From the NCBI GenBank assembly GCA_006969385.1, contig CP030884.1, positions 4,892,249 to 4,956,248 on the forward strand: a DNA stretch of 64,000 nt, written 5' to 3'. Position 1 is the first letter of the stretch; each line of letters begins with the position of its first letter. The notes under the pieces are model-generated. The model was not told where the DNA came from and did no database searches. It saw nothing but the letters and a program-made list of their open reading frames with translations. Origin of the DNA: Planctomycetaceae bacterium. GTDB lineage: Bacteria > Planctomycetota > Phycisphaerae > UBA1845 > UTPLA1. Positions 15,548-24,600 of the stretch are shown here, piece after piece. Position numbers and translations under genes: made by a program.

Positions 15548-18052
15548 ATGACATCACACGCCCCATCCGATGGTCATGCATCCTGGATCGCCGCCGCCCG
15601 CGCCGAAGCTGAAGATTTGCGACAGCGTTCGACGTTCGGCGATATTCCGCTCATGGGACGCGGTCCGGCACACGAAGCGGAGTTGCGACAAACGTTGCAA
15701 GAAGCCCTGCCCGGTTACGAGTTGACCGACGCGGTCTTTCGCGGTGGTCAAGGCGTGGTATTCAAGGCTTTGCAAAAGAGCACGAATCGCGACGTTGCAA
15801 TCAAAGTTTTACGCGAGCACCCTGCCGAACTGCGACATGGAACGGCCCGCTTCGATCGCGAAGTGCAAATTCTCAGTCAACTCAAGCATCCAAACATCGT
15901 CGGCATCGTCGACAGCGGCGCGACGTGCGGGCATCGATATTACATCATGGATTTCATCGATGGCCTGAGCCTCGATGACTATCTCATTGCGCATACGCTT
16001 TCGGTACGTGCGAAGCTGGCGTTGTTCGTCGAGATTTGCAACGCCGTTAACGTTGCGCATTTGCGCGGTGTGATTCATCGCGATCTAAAGCCGAGCAATA
16101 TCCGCATCGACCGCGCCGGTCGGCCGCACATTCTCGACTTTGGCTTGGCCAAGACCGACGAACACGACGAATTTGCCACCGTGCATACGATCACGGGGCA
16201 ATTCGTTGGCTCGTTGCCATGGGCCAGCCCGGAACAGGTCGACGGCATCGACGGCGGCGTTGACGTGCGCACCGATGTGTATGCCTTGGGCGTGATGTTG
16301 TTCTGCGCAATGACCGGCGCGTTCCCATATCCCGTGGATACCGGCTTTCGCACAACGATCGAACATATTTGCAACACGCAACCGTCACGGCCGAGCCAGT
16401 TGGCCAACACCGCCGACGATGAAATCGATCAGATCGTGTTAAAAGCGTTGCGCAAGGATCGCGACGAACGCTATCAAACGGCGGGAAACTTTGCCCGCGA
16501 TATTCAGCGTTATCTCGATGGTGAGGCCATTGAAGCCAAACGCGACAGCAGCTGGTATCTATTGCGGAAAGCCGCGCGGCGCCATCGCATCGCGGCGGGC
16601 GTTGCCGCTGGTTTCGTTGTTCTTTTGGCGGCGCTCGTGATGGTCTTGGCCTATTCCAACCGTCAGATTCGCATGGCACGCGATGACGCGGAACAACAAG
16701 CCCAGGCCGCTCAGAAAGCCCGGGCGACCGCCCAAGATCGCGCTGTCGAGGCGGAAGCGGCGCGCGACGAAGCCCAACGCCAAGCACGCATCGCCACGGC
16801 GGTGACCGACTTCCTGAACGACGACTTACTCGCGGCCGTTGCGCCCGAGGATATGGGCAAGGACGTGACCATGCGCGAAGTAGTCGATCGGGCGGCCGAG
16901 CGCTTGTCGCAACGCCCGCCGGCAGAAGCCGAAGTGGATGGTCATATTCATTTCACGCTCGGCAATACGTATCTGCAACTCGGCGAATTGGATCAGGCAC
17001 TCAAGCATCTGACCAACGCGCAACGCCTTTTTATCGAGGCGTATGGTGAGCACCACGACAATACGCTGTCGGTCATGAACGATCTGGCATGGGTCCACGA
17101 AGCGCGCGGCGAATTATCCGAATCGGTCGAGTTGTATGAAAACGTTCTCGCGTTGCGGCAGATGCATTTCGGCGAAGACCATATCGAAACCGTCACCGTG
17201 AAGTGCAATTTGGGTTGGACCTATGCGCGCATCGGAGACCTGGAGAAGTCCGAAGCTCTAATGATCGAATGCGTCGATGAAAGAAGAAAAACGCACGGGG
17301 ACGATGACCGACGTACGCTGACGGCGATGAACAATCTCGCCATGTTGTATCAATTCCAGCAGCGCTACGACGAAGCGTTGAAGCTGGCCGAGCCGGAGTT
17401 AGCCGCGTCGCGGCGATTACTCGATATAGATAACCCGAGTCTATACGTGTCGGTCTCGAATGTAGCGACACTGTTAGATGCAGTCGATCAGAACGACCGC
17501 GCGGAAGCATTATTCGAAGAAGCGCTGGCGGCGCGCCAGCGGATTTTGGGGGCCGGCCATCCTAAGACGCTACTGACCTTCAATAATTTCGCGACGTTTC
17601 ATTCGGGCAATGGCAACAAGACAAAAGCGCGCGAATTGATGGAGACGGCGTATCGTCTCGGCAATGAAGCGGGCCATGCAGACTTGCCGATTATGGTCAC
17701 CATCACGAGCAACCTTGCCGAGACCCACAGCCGTGCCGGTGAATTTGAAAAAGCCCTGCCGATGCATCAAGCCGCGCTGAAAAATGGCAATGGTTACCTG
17801 CCGGCGGATCATCAGTACGTTGGCCTTTACGAAGCGCGCTTGGGGCGCTGCCTGATGGAACTCGACCGAATAACCGAAGGTGAAACACTTCTTCGCAGTG
17901 GTCAGAAAAAGTTGGAAGAGAAACTTGGATTGGAGAACGAGCTGTCGCGCAACGCGACGGGCTGGCTGGCGGAGCTATATCGACGACAGGGAAAGCTGGA
18001 CGAAGCAAAATCGCTGGAGGCAAAATTGCCCTCAGAGACCCGCGATGATTAG
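15548..18052 (+). CDS. Membrane Ser/Thr protein kinase with C-terminal TPR domain
   Basis: 834 residues. The kinase domain (~57-325) has a Gly loop FRGGQGVVFKA, Lys86 in VAIKVL, HRDLKPSN with Asp179, DFG at 197-199 and SPE at about 227-229, so it should be active. One transmembrane helix (~349-369) is followed by an Ala/Glu/Arg-rich coiled coil (~378-415). At least six tetratricopeptide repeats of the 42-residue kinesin-light-chain style follow (LGNTYLQLGELDQALKHL, NDLAWVHEARGELSESVELY, NNLAMLYQFQQRYDEALKLA). The kinase faces the cytoplasm and the TPRs probably the periplasm. It lies 244 bases after the ECF sigma gene, so a sensor-kinase/sigma pair is likely. The gap holds only a weak CCCTTC/GAAGGG hairpin at 15362-15382. 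Confidence 0.93.
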   Translation: MTSHAPSDGHASWIAAARAEAEDLRQRSTFGDIPLMGRGPAHEAELRQTLQEALPGYELTDAVFRGGQGVVFKALQKSTNRDVAIKVLREHPAELRHGTARFDREVQILSQLKHPNIVGIVDSGATCGHRYYIMDFIDGLSLDDYLIAHTLSVRAKLALFVEICNAVNVAHLRGVIHRDLKPSNIRIDRAGRPHILDFGLAKTDEHDEFATVHTITGQFVGSLPWASPEQVDGIDGGVDVRTDVYALGVMLFCAMTGAFPYPVDTGFRTTIEHICNTQPSRPSQLANTADDEIDQIVLKALRKDRDERYQTAGNFARDIQRYLDGEAIEAKRDSSWYLLRKAARRHRIAAGVAAGFVVLLAALVMVLAYSNRQIRMARDDAEQQAQAAQKARATAQDRAVEAEAARDEAQRQARIATAVTDFLNDDLLAAVAPEDMGKDVTMREVVDRAAERLSQRPPAEAEVDGHIHFTLGNTYLQLGELDQALKHLTNAQRLFIEAYGEHHDNTLSVMNDLAWVHEARGELSESVELYENVLALRQMHFGEDHIETVTVKCNLGWTYARIGDLEKSEALMIECVDERRKTHGDDDRRTLTAMNNLAMLYQFQQRYDEALKLAEPELAASRRLLDIDNPSLYVSVSNVATLLDAVDQNDRAEALFEEALAARQRILGAGHPKTLLTFNNFATFHSGNGNKTKARELMETAYRLGNEAGHADLPIMVTITSNLAETHSRAGEFEKALPMHQAALKNGNGYLPADHQYVGLYEARLGRCLMELDRITEGETLLRSGQKKLEEKLGLENELSRNATGWLAELYRRQGKLDEAKSLEAKLPSETRDD

Positions 18053-18228
18053 GCATTTGAATTGGCTGCTAGAGTGAGTATCGCTTATCTGCGAATACCA
18101 AACTGTGGTACCGGTTAATAGCCCTTACTACTCAGCCTACTCGGATGAACCGCAGTCAAGTAATAATGATCTAGAAGGTTGCATGAAAATTCAGTCCGCG
18201 CATGATTTAACACGCGGAGGAGATTTTC

Positions 18229-18786
18229 ATGTACACATCGACCCCATCACGCGGCTACACACAACTCGCGGTCGCAGCACTCTTGACGTTCCCTATCATT
18301 CTTGTGGCATGTAATCACGAAGCCAAGCCGACCGTGAACGAAGGTGGACCCAATCGCAATATCGCCGAATGGGATATCCCCGCACGCAGCCGACTGGCCA
18401 TCGATGGTTACGACCCGGTGGCCTACTTTCCCGAAGGCGGCGGCACACCGTTGCGCGGCAAAAGCGATCTGCAATACGAATACGGCGGCGTGCGTTATCA
18501 ATTCGCCATGGCGGAGAATCTGCGACGATTCAAAAATAATCCCGGGCGCTACGAACCGGCCCACGGCGGATGGTGTTCGTGGGCGATGATCGACGGCGAA
18601 AAGACCGAGGCCAACCCCGAGTCATTTATTGTGAAGCACGATCGCCTATTCCTCTTTTATGATGGCGCATGGGGCGATACCCGCGCCATGTGGCTGGACA
18701 CCGACCACGACGCGTCGGCGGCCAAGGCCGACGATCGGTGGCGACAACTAAGCGGCGAAAGCAAACGGACGTCCCCGCCTCAATAA
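18229..18786 (+). CDS. YHS-domain lipoprotein
   Basis: ATG 18229 follows GGAGGAG. The 185-residue product has a lipoprotein signal ending ILVAC (Cys28). A YHS-type domain follows: LAIDGYDPVAYFPEGGG, LQYEYGGVRYQFAMAENLRRFKNNPGRYEPAHGGWCSWAM. YHS domains are short, often metal- or haem-associated modules; the role of exported single-domain versions is not established. The C-terminal third (FIVKHDRLFLFYDG onward) completes the domain and adds a charged tail. It is predicted to sit in the periplasm, anchored by lipid. Flanking genes do not suggest a pathway. Confidence 0.85.
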   Translation: MYTSTPSRGYTQLAVAALLTFPIILVACNHEAKPTVNEGGPNRNIAEWDIPARSRLAIDGYDPVAYFPEGGGTPLRGKSDLQYEYGGVRYQFAMAENLRRFKNNPGRYEPAHGGWCSWAMIDGEKTEANPESFIVKHDRLFLFYDGAWGDTRAMWLDTDHDASAAKADDRWRQLSGESKRTSPPQ

Positions 18787-18824
18787 ACACCAGTTCGACG
18801 CGACGCGATATACTAACACGCGTC

Positions 18825-20123
18825 ATGAATACACTCTGCATTCGCCACGAAACCAAGAGCCCATGGGAACGCCGCGCGCCCCTAGCCCCCATTCATATCG
18901 AACAAATCCTCAAAACAACCAATGGCACAATTGGCTTGCAACCGTCGGAGACGCGCATCTTTCCGGATGATGAATACACCGCCGCCGGCGCAACGCTGCA
19001 ACGCGAACCCAATGACGCCCCCATCATCATCGGTGTGAAAGAGATGCCACTGGACGCCTTCGCTGACGGTCGCACTTACCTCTTTTTTTCGCACACCATG
19101 AAAGGGCAAGCGGCCAATATGCCCGCGCTTAAGCGCTTGTTGGACTTGGGATGCACGTTGATCGATTACGAACTGATCACCGACGATGCCGGTCGACGAT
19201 TGGTGGCGTTCGGTCCCTTTGCCGGCGTGGCCGGCGCGATCGATACGATATGGACGTTGGGGCAGCGGCTCGATCACGAAGGAATTGCCACTCCATTCAA
19301 CGAGATCACTGCGGCTCATCAATATGGAACCATCGCCGACGCGGAGGCGGCATTGCGCCATGTCGGCAAACAGATTCAGCATGAAGGTGTGCCGCCCGCA
19401 GTCGGTCCTGTGATCATCGGTGTCTTGGGTTACGGGGGCGTGGCGCGCGGTGCCAATCGTATGTTGGATTGCTTGCCGGTGGAAGACATCGCGCCCGATC
19501 AACTGCAGTCGATCGCACAAAACGGAGATTTGCAAAAGGTATATCGCTGTGTCTTTCGCGAAGAGCATCTGGTTCGTCGACGCGATGGCAGCGCGTTTGT
19601 GCTTAATGACTATTACGAGCAGCCCGAACTGTTCGAGCCAATCTTCGCCCGTCATCTACCGCATCTGACGATGTTGATTAACTGTATCTATTGGGATGAA
19701 CGCTATCCGCGCTTTGTCACTCGCGGCGATTTGACGCATCTGTTTAATGGCAATACTACGCCACGACTGCGCACCATCGGCGATATCACCTGCGATGTAA
19801 ACGGCTCGCTCGCATGCACCACCCACGCGACCACGCCCGATGCACCGGTGTACGTGTACGATCCGCAAACGGGCAACACGCATGAGGGTGTCGCCGGCAA
19901 TGGACCAGTCGTGTTGGCTGTTGACTTTCTACCCTGCGAAGTGCCGTACGACGCGACGTTATCTTTCGGAGAAGCACTTCGCCCATTCATCCCGGGCCTG
20001 ATGGCGGCGGACTTCTCCAAAACCCTGGACGACAGTGGGCTACCGCCCGAGCTGGCGCGGGCAGTGATCGCGTATCGCGGGGAACTGACACCGAGATTCC
20101 AATTCTTAAGCCGGCATCTATAA
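18825..20123 (+). CDS. Lysine-ketoglutarate reductase/saccharopine dehydrogenase-like protein
   Basis: ATG 18825 gives 432 residues starting MNTLCIRHETKSPWERRAPLAP, the alanine dehydrogenase/transhydrogenase-type N-terminus shared with the LKR half of LKR/SDH. A dinucleotide-binding motif follows (IIGVLGYGGVARGANRML, about residue 200) and later the characteristic INCIYWDERYPRF and GDITCDVNGSLACT segments. The family reduces the lysine-2-oxoglutarate Schiff base to saccharopine, or acts on related substrates. The saccharopine dehydrogenase half is absent here, so this is a single-domain form and the exact substrate cannot be read from sequence. In-frame sequence upstream of 18825 overlaps the YHS gene in another frame and is not used. 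Ends 9 bases from a convergent small lipoprotein gene. Confidence 0.85.
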   Translation: MNTLCIRHETKSPWERRAPLAPIHIEQILKTTNGTIGLQPSETRIFPDDEYTAAGATLQREPNDAPIIIGVKEMPLDAFADGRTYLFFSHTMKGQAANMPALKRLLDLGCTLIDYELITDDAGRRLVAFGPFAGVAGAIDTIWTLGQRLDHEGIATPFNEITAAHQYGTIADAEAALRHVGKQIQHEGVPPAVGPVIIGVLGYGGVARGANRMLDCLPVEDIAPDQLQSIAQNGDLQKVYRCVFREEHLVRRRDGSAFVLNDYYEQPELFEPIFARHLPHLTMLINCIYWDERYPRFVTRGDLTHLFNGNTTPRLRTIGDITCDVNGSLACTTHATTPDAPVYVYDPQTGNTHEGVAGNGPVVLAVDFLPCEVPYDATLSFGEALRPFIPGLMAADFSKTLDDSGLPPELARAVIAYRGELTPRFQFLSRHL

Positions 20124-20132
20124 GCAAGGGTC

Positions 20133-20369
20133 TTACTCTTCGCCGTGCTCGAACTGTTCCTGATTGATCTCGGCAATCTCCGACGACGGCAAGGTAACCT
20201 GATTACCCGTGCGGCTATCCTTAAACACGACCGTTCCACCCCTCTCGCGATCGACCTGGGTCGTGTAGTAGTTTTTGCCGGAACTGAGATCGGTCACGCG
20301 GTAATAAGTGGTGCAGCCAACTGAGACGAGAAGAACAACCAGCAGCACGAACAAGCGCATGGCTTTCAT
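20133..20369 (-). CDS. Small YgdI/YgdR-like lipoprotein
   Basis: 78 residues with lipoprotein signal MKAMRLFVLLVVLLVSVGC (Cys19), a short beta-rich domain of the YgdI/YgdR kind (YYRVTDLSSGKNYYTTQVD, GTVVFKDSRTGNQVTLPSSEI) and an acidic end. CGGAGG lies 8 bases upstream of the ATG. The family is common in enterobacteria and of unknown role, probably an SH3-like fold in the periplasm. Confidence 0.8.
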   Translation of the reverse strand: MKAMRLFVLLVVLLVSVGCTTYYRVTDLSSGKNYYTTQVDRERGGTVVFKDSRTGNQVTLPSSEIAEINQEQFEHGEE

Positions 20370-20522
20370 TTGAATATCCTCCGTGAATAATCCGGTTCAA
20401 TAATAAACTGACCACCCTTTGATGGTAACGAAATTTCCAGGGTCTCGTCAGAGTGAATTTCTATACGAATGTACCAAATCTGATGCCCGTCTATATGGGC
20501 GAAGTACTATCACGGCGAAAAC

Positions 20523-20543
20523 TTCACCACCTTCGGTGGTGAA
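20523..20543 (-). other. Perfect hairpin, possible weak terminator
   Basis: TTCACCACC-TTC-GGTGGTGAA, perfect 9-bp stem with a 3-base loop; on the minus strand GTTTTC follows. It lies about 80 bases beyond the rpsG terminator in the otherwise empty gap 20370-20674, where nothing else is visible. Confidence 0.4.
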
Positions 20544-20620
20544 ACAACCCGGCACGTCCAGCGCGTTGAAACCGACACCAAACCACGCCAACGCGTCTCA
20601 CCAACCAGCCATCCGCGCGT

Positions 20621-20650
20621 AAAAAAACCTCACCGTTTGGTGAGGTTTTT
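20621..20650 (-). terminator. Bidirectional terminator closing the rpoB-rpsG cluster
   Basis: AAAAAAACCTCACC-GTTT-GGTGAGGTTTTT: the stem extends into A/T runs on both sides. It lies 24 bases after the rpsG stop on the minus strand and marks the end of the transcription unit. Confidence 0.9.
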
Positions 20651-20674
20651 GAGAATTTAATTCGGGAGCCGCAC

Positions 20675-21151
20675 TTAACGGGCGAAGTGGGCGAATGCCT
20701 TATTGGCTTCGGCCATTCGGTGGACGTTTTCGCGGGTGGTGATGGCGGTGCCCTGCCCTTGGAAAGCATCGACCAATTCCGAAGCAAGGCGCTCCTTCAT
20801 CGGTCGCCCCTTCTTGGCGCGGGCGGCGTCAATGATCCAACGAATGGCCAGCGCCTGGCTGCGCTTCGGGTTCACCGGCATCGGCACCTGGTAGTTGCTA
20901 CCACCGACGCGTTTGCTGCGGATTTGCACCGACGGGCGGACGTTTTGCACGGCCTTTTCGAAGACTTCGATGGCTTCCTTATCCTTCACGCGCCGCTCGA
21001 TCAGGCCGAGGGCATCGTAGAAGATTTTGTAGGCCACGGTCTTCTTACCGCTCTTCATCATGCAGTTCACAAACTTGGCGGCGACCTTGCTGTTGTGCTT
21101 CGGGTCGGGCCGCAACTGCTCGTTGGACATGGTCCAGCGTTTGTATCCCAT
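20675..21151 (-). CDS. rpsG: 30S ribosomal protein S7
   Basis: S7 nucleates assembly of the 30S head and contacts mRNA/tRNA near the E site. Family signatures are clear: PDPKHNSKVAAKFVNCMMKSGKKTVAYKI, VRPSVQIRSKRVGGSNYQVPMPV, RSQALAIRWIIDAAR, MKERLASELVDAFQGQGTAI, KREN-type end TTRENVHRMAEANKAFAHFAR. At 158 residues it is of usual length, though the N-terminus (MGYKRWTMSNEQLRPD) differs from the common MPRRG start. An alternative ATG lies 7 codons in. The downstream genes fusA and tuf of a classical str operon are missing; a terminator follows instead. Confidence 0.97.
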   Translation of the reverse strand: MGYKRWTMSNEQLRPDPKHNSKVAAKFVNCMMKSGKKTVAYKIFYDALGLIERRVKDKEAIEVFEKAVQNVRPSVQIRSKRVGGSNYQVPMPVNPKRSQALAIRWIIDAARAKKGRPMKERLASELVDAFQGQGTAITTRENVHRMAEANKAFAHFAR

Positions 21152-21193
21152 CTATCTGCTCACCTTAACGCGCCGCGCGCGGATTGAAGAACC

Positions 21194-21586
21194 TTACTTC
21201 GGCTTCTTGGTACCGTACTTACTACGACCGCGGGCACGGCGGACGTTAAACTTCTCTTGCTGTTCGACCGGAGCACAGTCCAGCGCGCCGCGAACGACGT
21301 GATAGCGAATACCCGGCAAATCGCGAACGCGACCACCACGCACGAGCACGATCGAGTGCTCCTGCAGGTTGTGGCCGATACCGCCGATATACGCCGTGAC
21401 TTCGCGGCCGTTGGAAAGCCGCACGCGGGCGACCTTACGCAAAGCCGAGTTCGGCTTCTTGGGCGTCATCGTTTTCACGATGAGGCAAACGCCGCGCCGC
21501 TGCGGGCAGTTATCCAAGTCGCGGGACTTGGATTTCTTCTTTTCAATATGCCGCGGTTCGCGACAAAGCTGGTTAATCGTTGGCAT
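21194..21586 (-). CDS. rpsL: 30S ribosomal protein S12, carrying Arg88
   Basis: S12 sits at the decoding centre. ATG 21586 (MPTINQLCREPR) with GAGGAC upstream gives 130 residues; an in-frame extension upstream is not conserved. Motifs: KTMTPKKPNSALRKVARVRL with Lys43 as in sensitive bacteria, then IGHNLQEHSIVLVRGGRVRDLPGIRYH. The residue at 88 (mycobacterial numbering; 87 in E. coli) is normally Lys but is Arg here (codon CGC, 21323-21325), the same change as the known K88R streptomycin-resistance allele. It lies between rpoC and rpsG on the same strand, so it is probably co-transcribed with both. Confidence 0.97.
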   Translation of the reverse strand: MPTINQLCREPRHIEKKKSKSRDLDNCPQRRGVCLIVKTMTPKKPNSALRKVARVRLSNGREVTAYIGGIGHNLQEHSIVLVRGGRVRDLPGIRYHVVRGALDCAPVEQQEKFNVRRARGRSKYGTKKPK

Positions 21587-21680
21587 AACGTCCTCAAACG
21601 TTGGACGACCGAGCCGAGCCCCGCCGCCAAGCAAATATCATTCGCGAAGCCCCGTATTTAACTGGGACTCGCGATTTTCG

Positions 21681-24600
21681 TCAATCCTGTGAATCCGCTT
21701 CGACCTCGCTGGAGGACCGCTTAGCGGCTTCATCCTGCGGGGCCGGGCCGATGGGCGTGCCGCTATCGAGGGCCGCCGAAGCCTCGCGAATCACCGACTG
21801 GGGCAAATCGCCGCTGGCTCCCGCGCCGGGCGCGACGATGCGATCCATTTCGGGGCCACCGGGCATCGTGACCTCGCGGATTTCCTCTTCGATCGGCTCG
21901 CCCAAGTGATCGACCTGCATCTCGAAGAACGGCTTGAACGCCGTACCCGCCGGGATCAGGTGGCCCAGAATCACGTTTTCCTTGAGGCCGTTGAGCGTAT
22001 CGATCGCGCTACCGAGCGCCGCCTCGGTGAGAACCTTGGTCGTTTCCTGGAAGCTCGCCGCCGAGATGAACGACTCGCTCTGCAACGCCGCCTTGGTGAT
22101 ACCCAGAAGCTGCGTGGCCGCCGTGGCCGGCTTGGGCTTGCGGCCGCGGGCGGGGGCCTTGCCGTCGTCGTCCAGCTTTTCGTTGACGGCGTTGAGTTCT
22201 TCCTTGAGCACGATCTGACCTTCCCGGAAATCGGAGTCGCCCGGATCGGAGATCTTCACGCTCTTGGCCAACGCCATGTTCATGGCTTGGAACTTGAAGC
22301 GGTCGGCAACTTCGCCCGGCAGCATTTCGGAATCGCCGGGGGTTTCGACTTTCACCTTCCGCAACATCTGGCTCAGGATCACTTCGATGTGCTTGTCGTT
22401 GATACCCACGTTCTGCGAGCGATACACCGACTGCACTTCGTTAATGAGATAGATGTGCAGCGCGTCTTCGCCCTTAATCGCGAGGATGTCGTGCGGCACC
22501 AACGGACCGTCACAGAGCGGGTCACCGGCCTCGACCTTATCGTTGGCGTGCACCAACAGGTGCTTGTCCTGCGGTACGTGGTGATCGCGCGGTTCGAGAT
22601 CCTTACTATCCGGATGGATCGTGATCGTCATCTTGCCGCGACGCTTATCGCTGCGGATTTCCACCGTGCCGGAGATTTCGGCCATGACAGCCGGCTCTTT
22701 CGGCTTGCGCGCTTCAAAGAGTTCGGTCACGCGCGGCAGACCACCGGTGATGTCCTGAGTACCGGACAGCTCGCGCGGTCGTCGTGCCAGCAAGGCACCT
22801 GCCTTAATGGCGTCGCCCTCTTTCACTTCGATACGCGCCTTCGCCGGCAAGTAGTGATACTCGATGATCTTGCCTTCTTTGTCCTCGATGATGATCTGCG
22901 GATTCTTATCGCCACGGTGTTCGACGACGATGAACTTCTCGGTCTCCTTAGACTCCGAATCGATACGAACCGTCTCACCTTCGACGATATCCTGGAAGCG
23001 GATGATACCGGGCTTCTCGGCAAGGATCGGCGTCAGGTGCGGATCCCAGATGCACATGACCGCACGGCGTTCGAGCTTGTCGCCATCCCGAATGATGATG
23101 CTGGCACCGTAAGGAATCTTGTGGCGTTCCAACTCGCGACCGTCTTCCGACTCAATCGCGATTTCACCGTTGCGCTTCAACACGCGCAGCACGTCATCGC
23201 CCGATTCGGGGTCCTTGTAATCGACGGCAGTGATGTTATGGAACACGGCCTTACCGGCGTTGACACACTTGATGTCGCTATCGATCGCGCTTGTCGTGGC
23301 CACGCCACCGGTGTGGAACGTACGCATCGTCAGCTGCGTGCCGGGTTCACCGATCGACTGGGCCGCGATGATACCGACGGCCATGCCGCGTTCGACCAAC
23401 TGACCAGAGGACATATCCATGCCGTAGCAGCGGGCACAAATACCGACCGGCGCTTCGCAGGTCAGCGGGCTGCGCACGCGAATCCGATCGAGCCCCAAAC
23501 CGCCATCGGCGGGCGAGCTTTCGATCTTACGCGCGATCTCGGTGGTGATGATGTCGTTTTCTTTGACAACGACTTCACCGGTAACCGGGTGCTTGATGGT
23601 GTCGCGCGCGCTACGCCCGACGATCGAATCGGCCAACGGAATGTCAACCTCTTCGCCCTTGTACTGGGCGCCCTTTTGCACACCCTTGATCGTGCCGCAA
23701 TCGATATCGCTGACGATCAGATTCTGCGACACGTCGGCGAGCTTGCGGGTCAGATAACCCGAGTCGGCCGTCTTCAACGCCGTATCGGCCAAGCCCTTAC
23801 GCGCGCCGTGCGTCGAGCTGAAGTATTCCAGCACGCTCAGGCCTTCGCGGAAGTTGGCCTTAATCGGCGTTTCGATAATCTCACCCGACGGCTTGGCCAT
23901 GAGTGCACGCATACCGGCCAACTGGCGAATCTGATCGACACTACCGCGCGCACCTGAATCCGACATCAAGTAAATCGGGTTGAGGTACTTCCACGCGCCT
24001 TCGTCGCTCGGACTGGCGTAACGCCGTTCCGGATCCCGATAGTCGTTCTTAAACTCCGTCAACATGGCCTCGGTTACTTGCTCGCGCACGTGCACCCAGA
24101 TGTCGATCAGGGCGTTGTAACGTTCGAGGTCGGTGATCTGACCGTGCTGGTAGGCCTTGACGATGCGATCGACGCGCTTCTGGGCGGCTTCGATGATCAG
24201 CTTCTTGCGTTCGGGGATACGCATATCCGTCAAACCGAAGGACAGGCCGGCGATCGTGGACCACTGGAAGCCGATTTCCTTAATGCGGTCGAGCAGATCG
24301 ATCGTCTCGCGGCGACCGAGCAGTTCGTAGGTATCCGCAATCACACGGGCCGAGCCCTTGGAACTTAGCGGGTAGTTAAAGAACGGCATCTTGGGATGCA
24401 GGATGTCGTTGAAGATCACGCGACCCACGGTCGTCTCGATGATGCGCTTGCCTTCGAGATCGCGCGGCAGCTTCTTCTGGCCTTCGACGACGGCGTTGCG
24501 GGCGATGCGCACCTTGATCGGCTCGTGAATGCCGAGTTTGCCCGTGTCGTAAGCCATGATGGCTTCCGATTCGGAATAAAAGCAGCGCGTGGCCTTGGGC

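Noticed and set aside
18103..18117. CTGTGGTACCGGTT as another REP copy
   Set aside because: It is too short a match to the 48601-48694 unit and lacks the hairpin arm.
21906..23957. 683-codon plus-strand frame across rpoC
   Set aside because: Shadow of rpoC; no start signal and no recognisable protein features.
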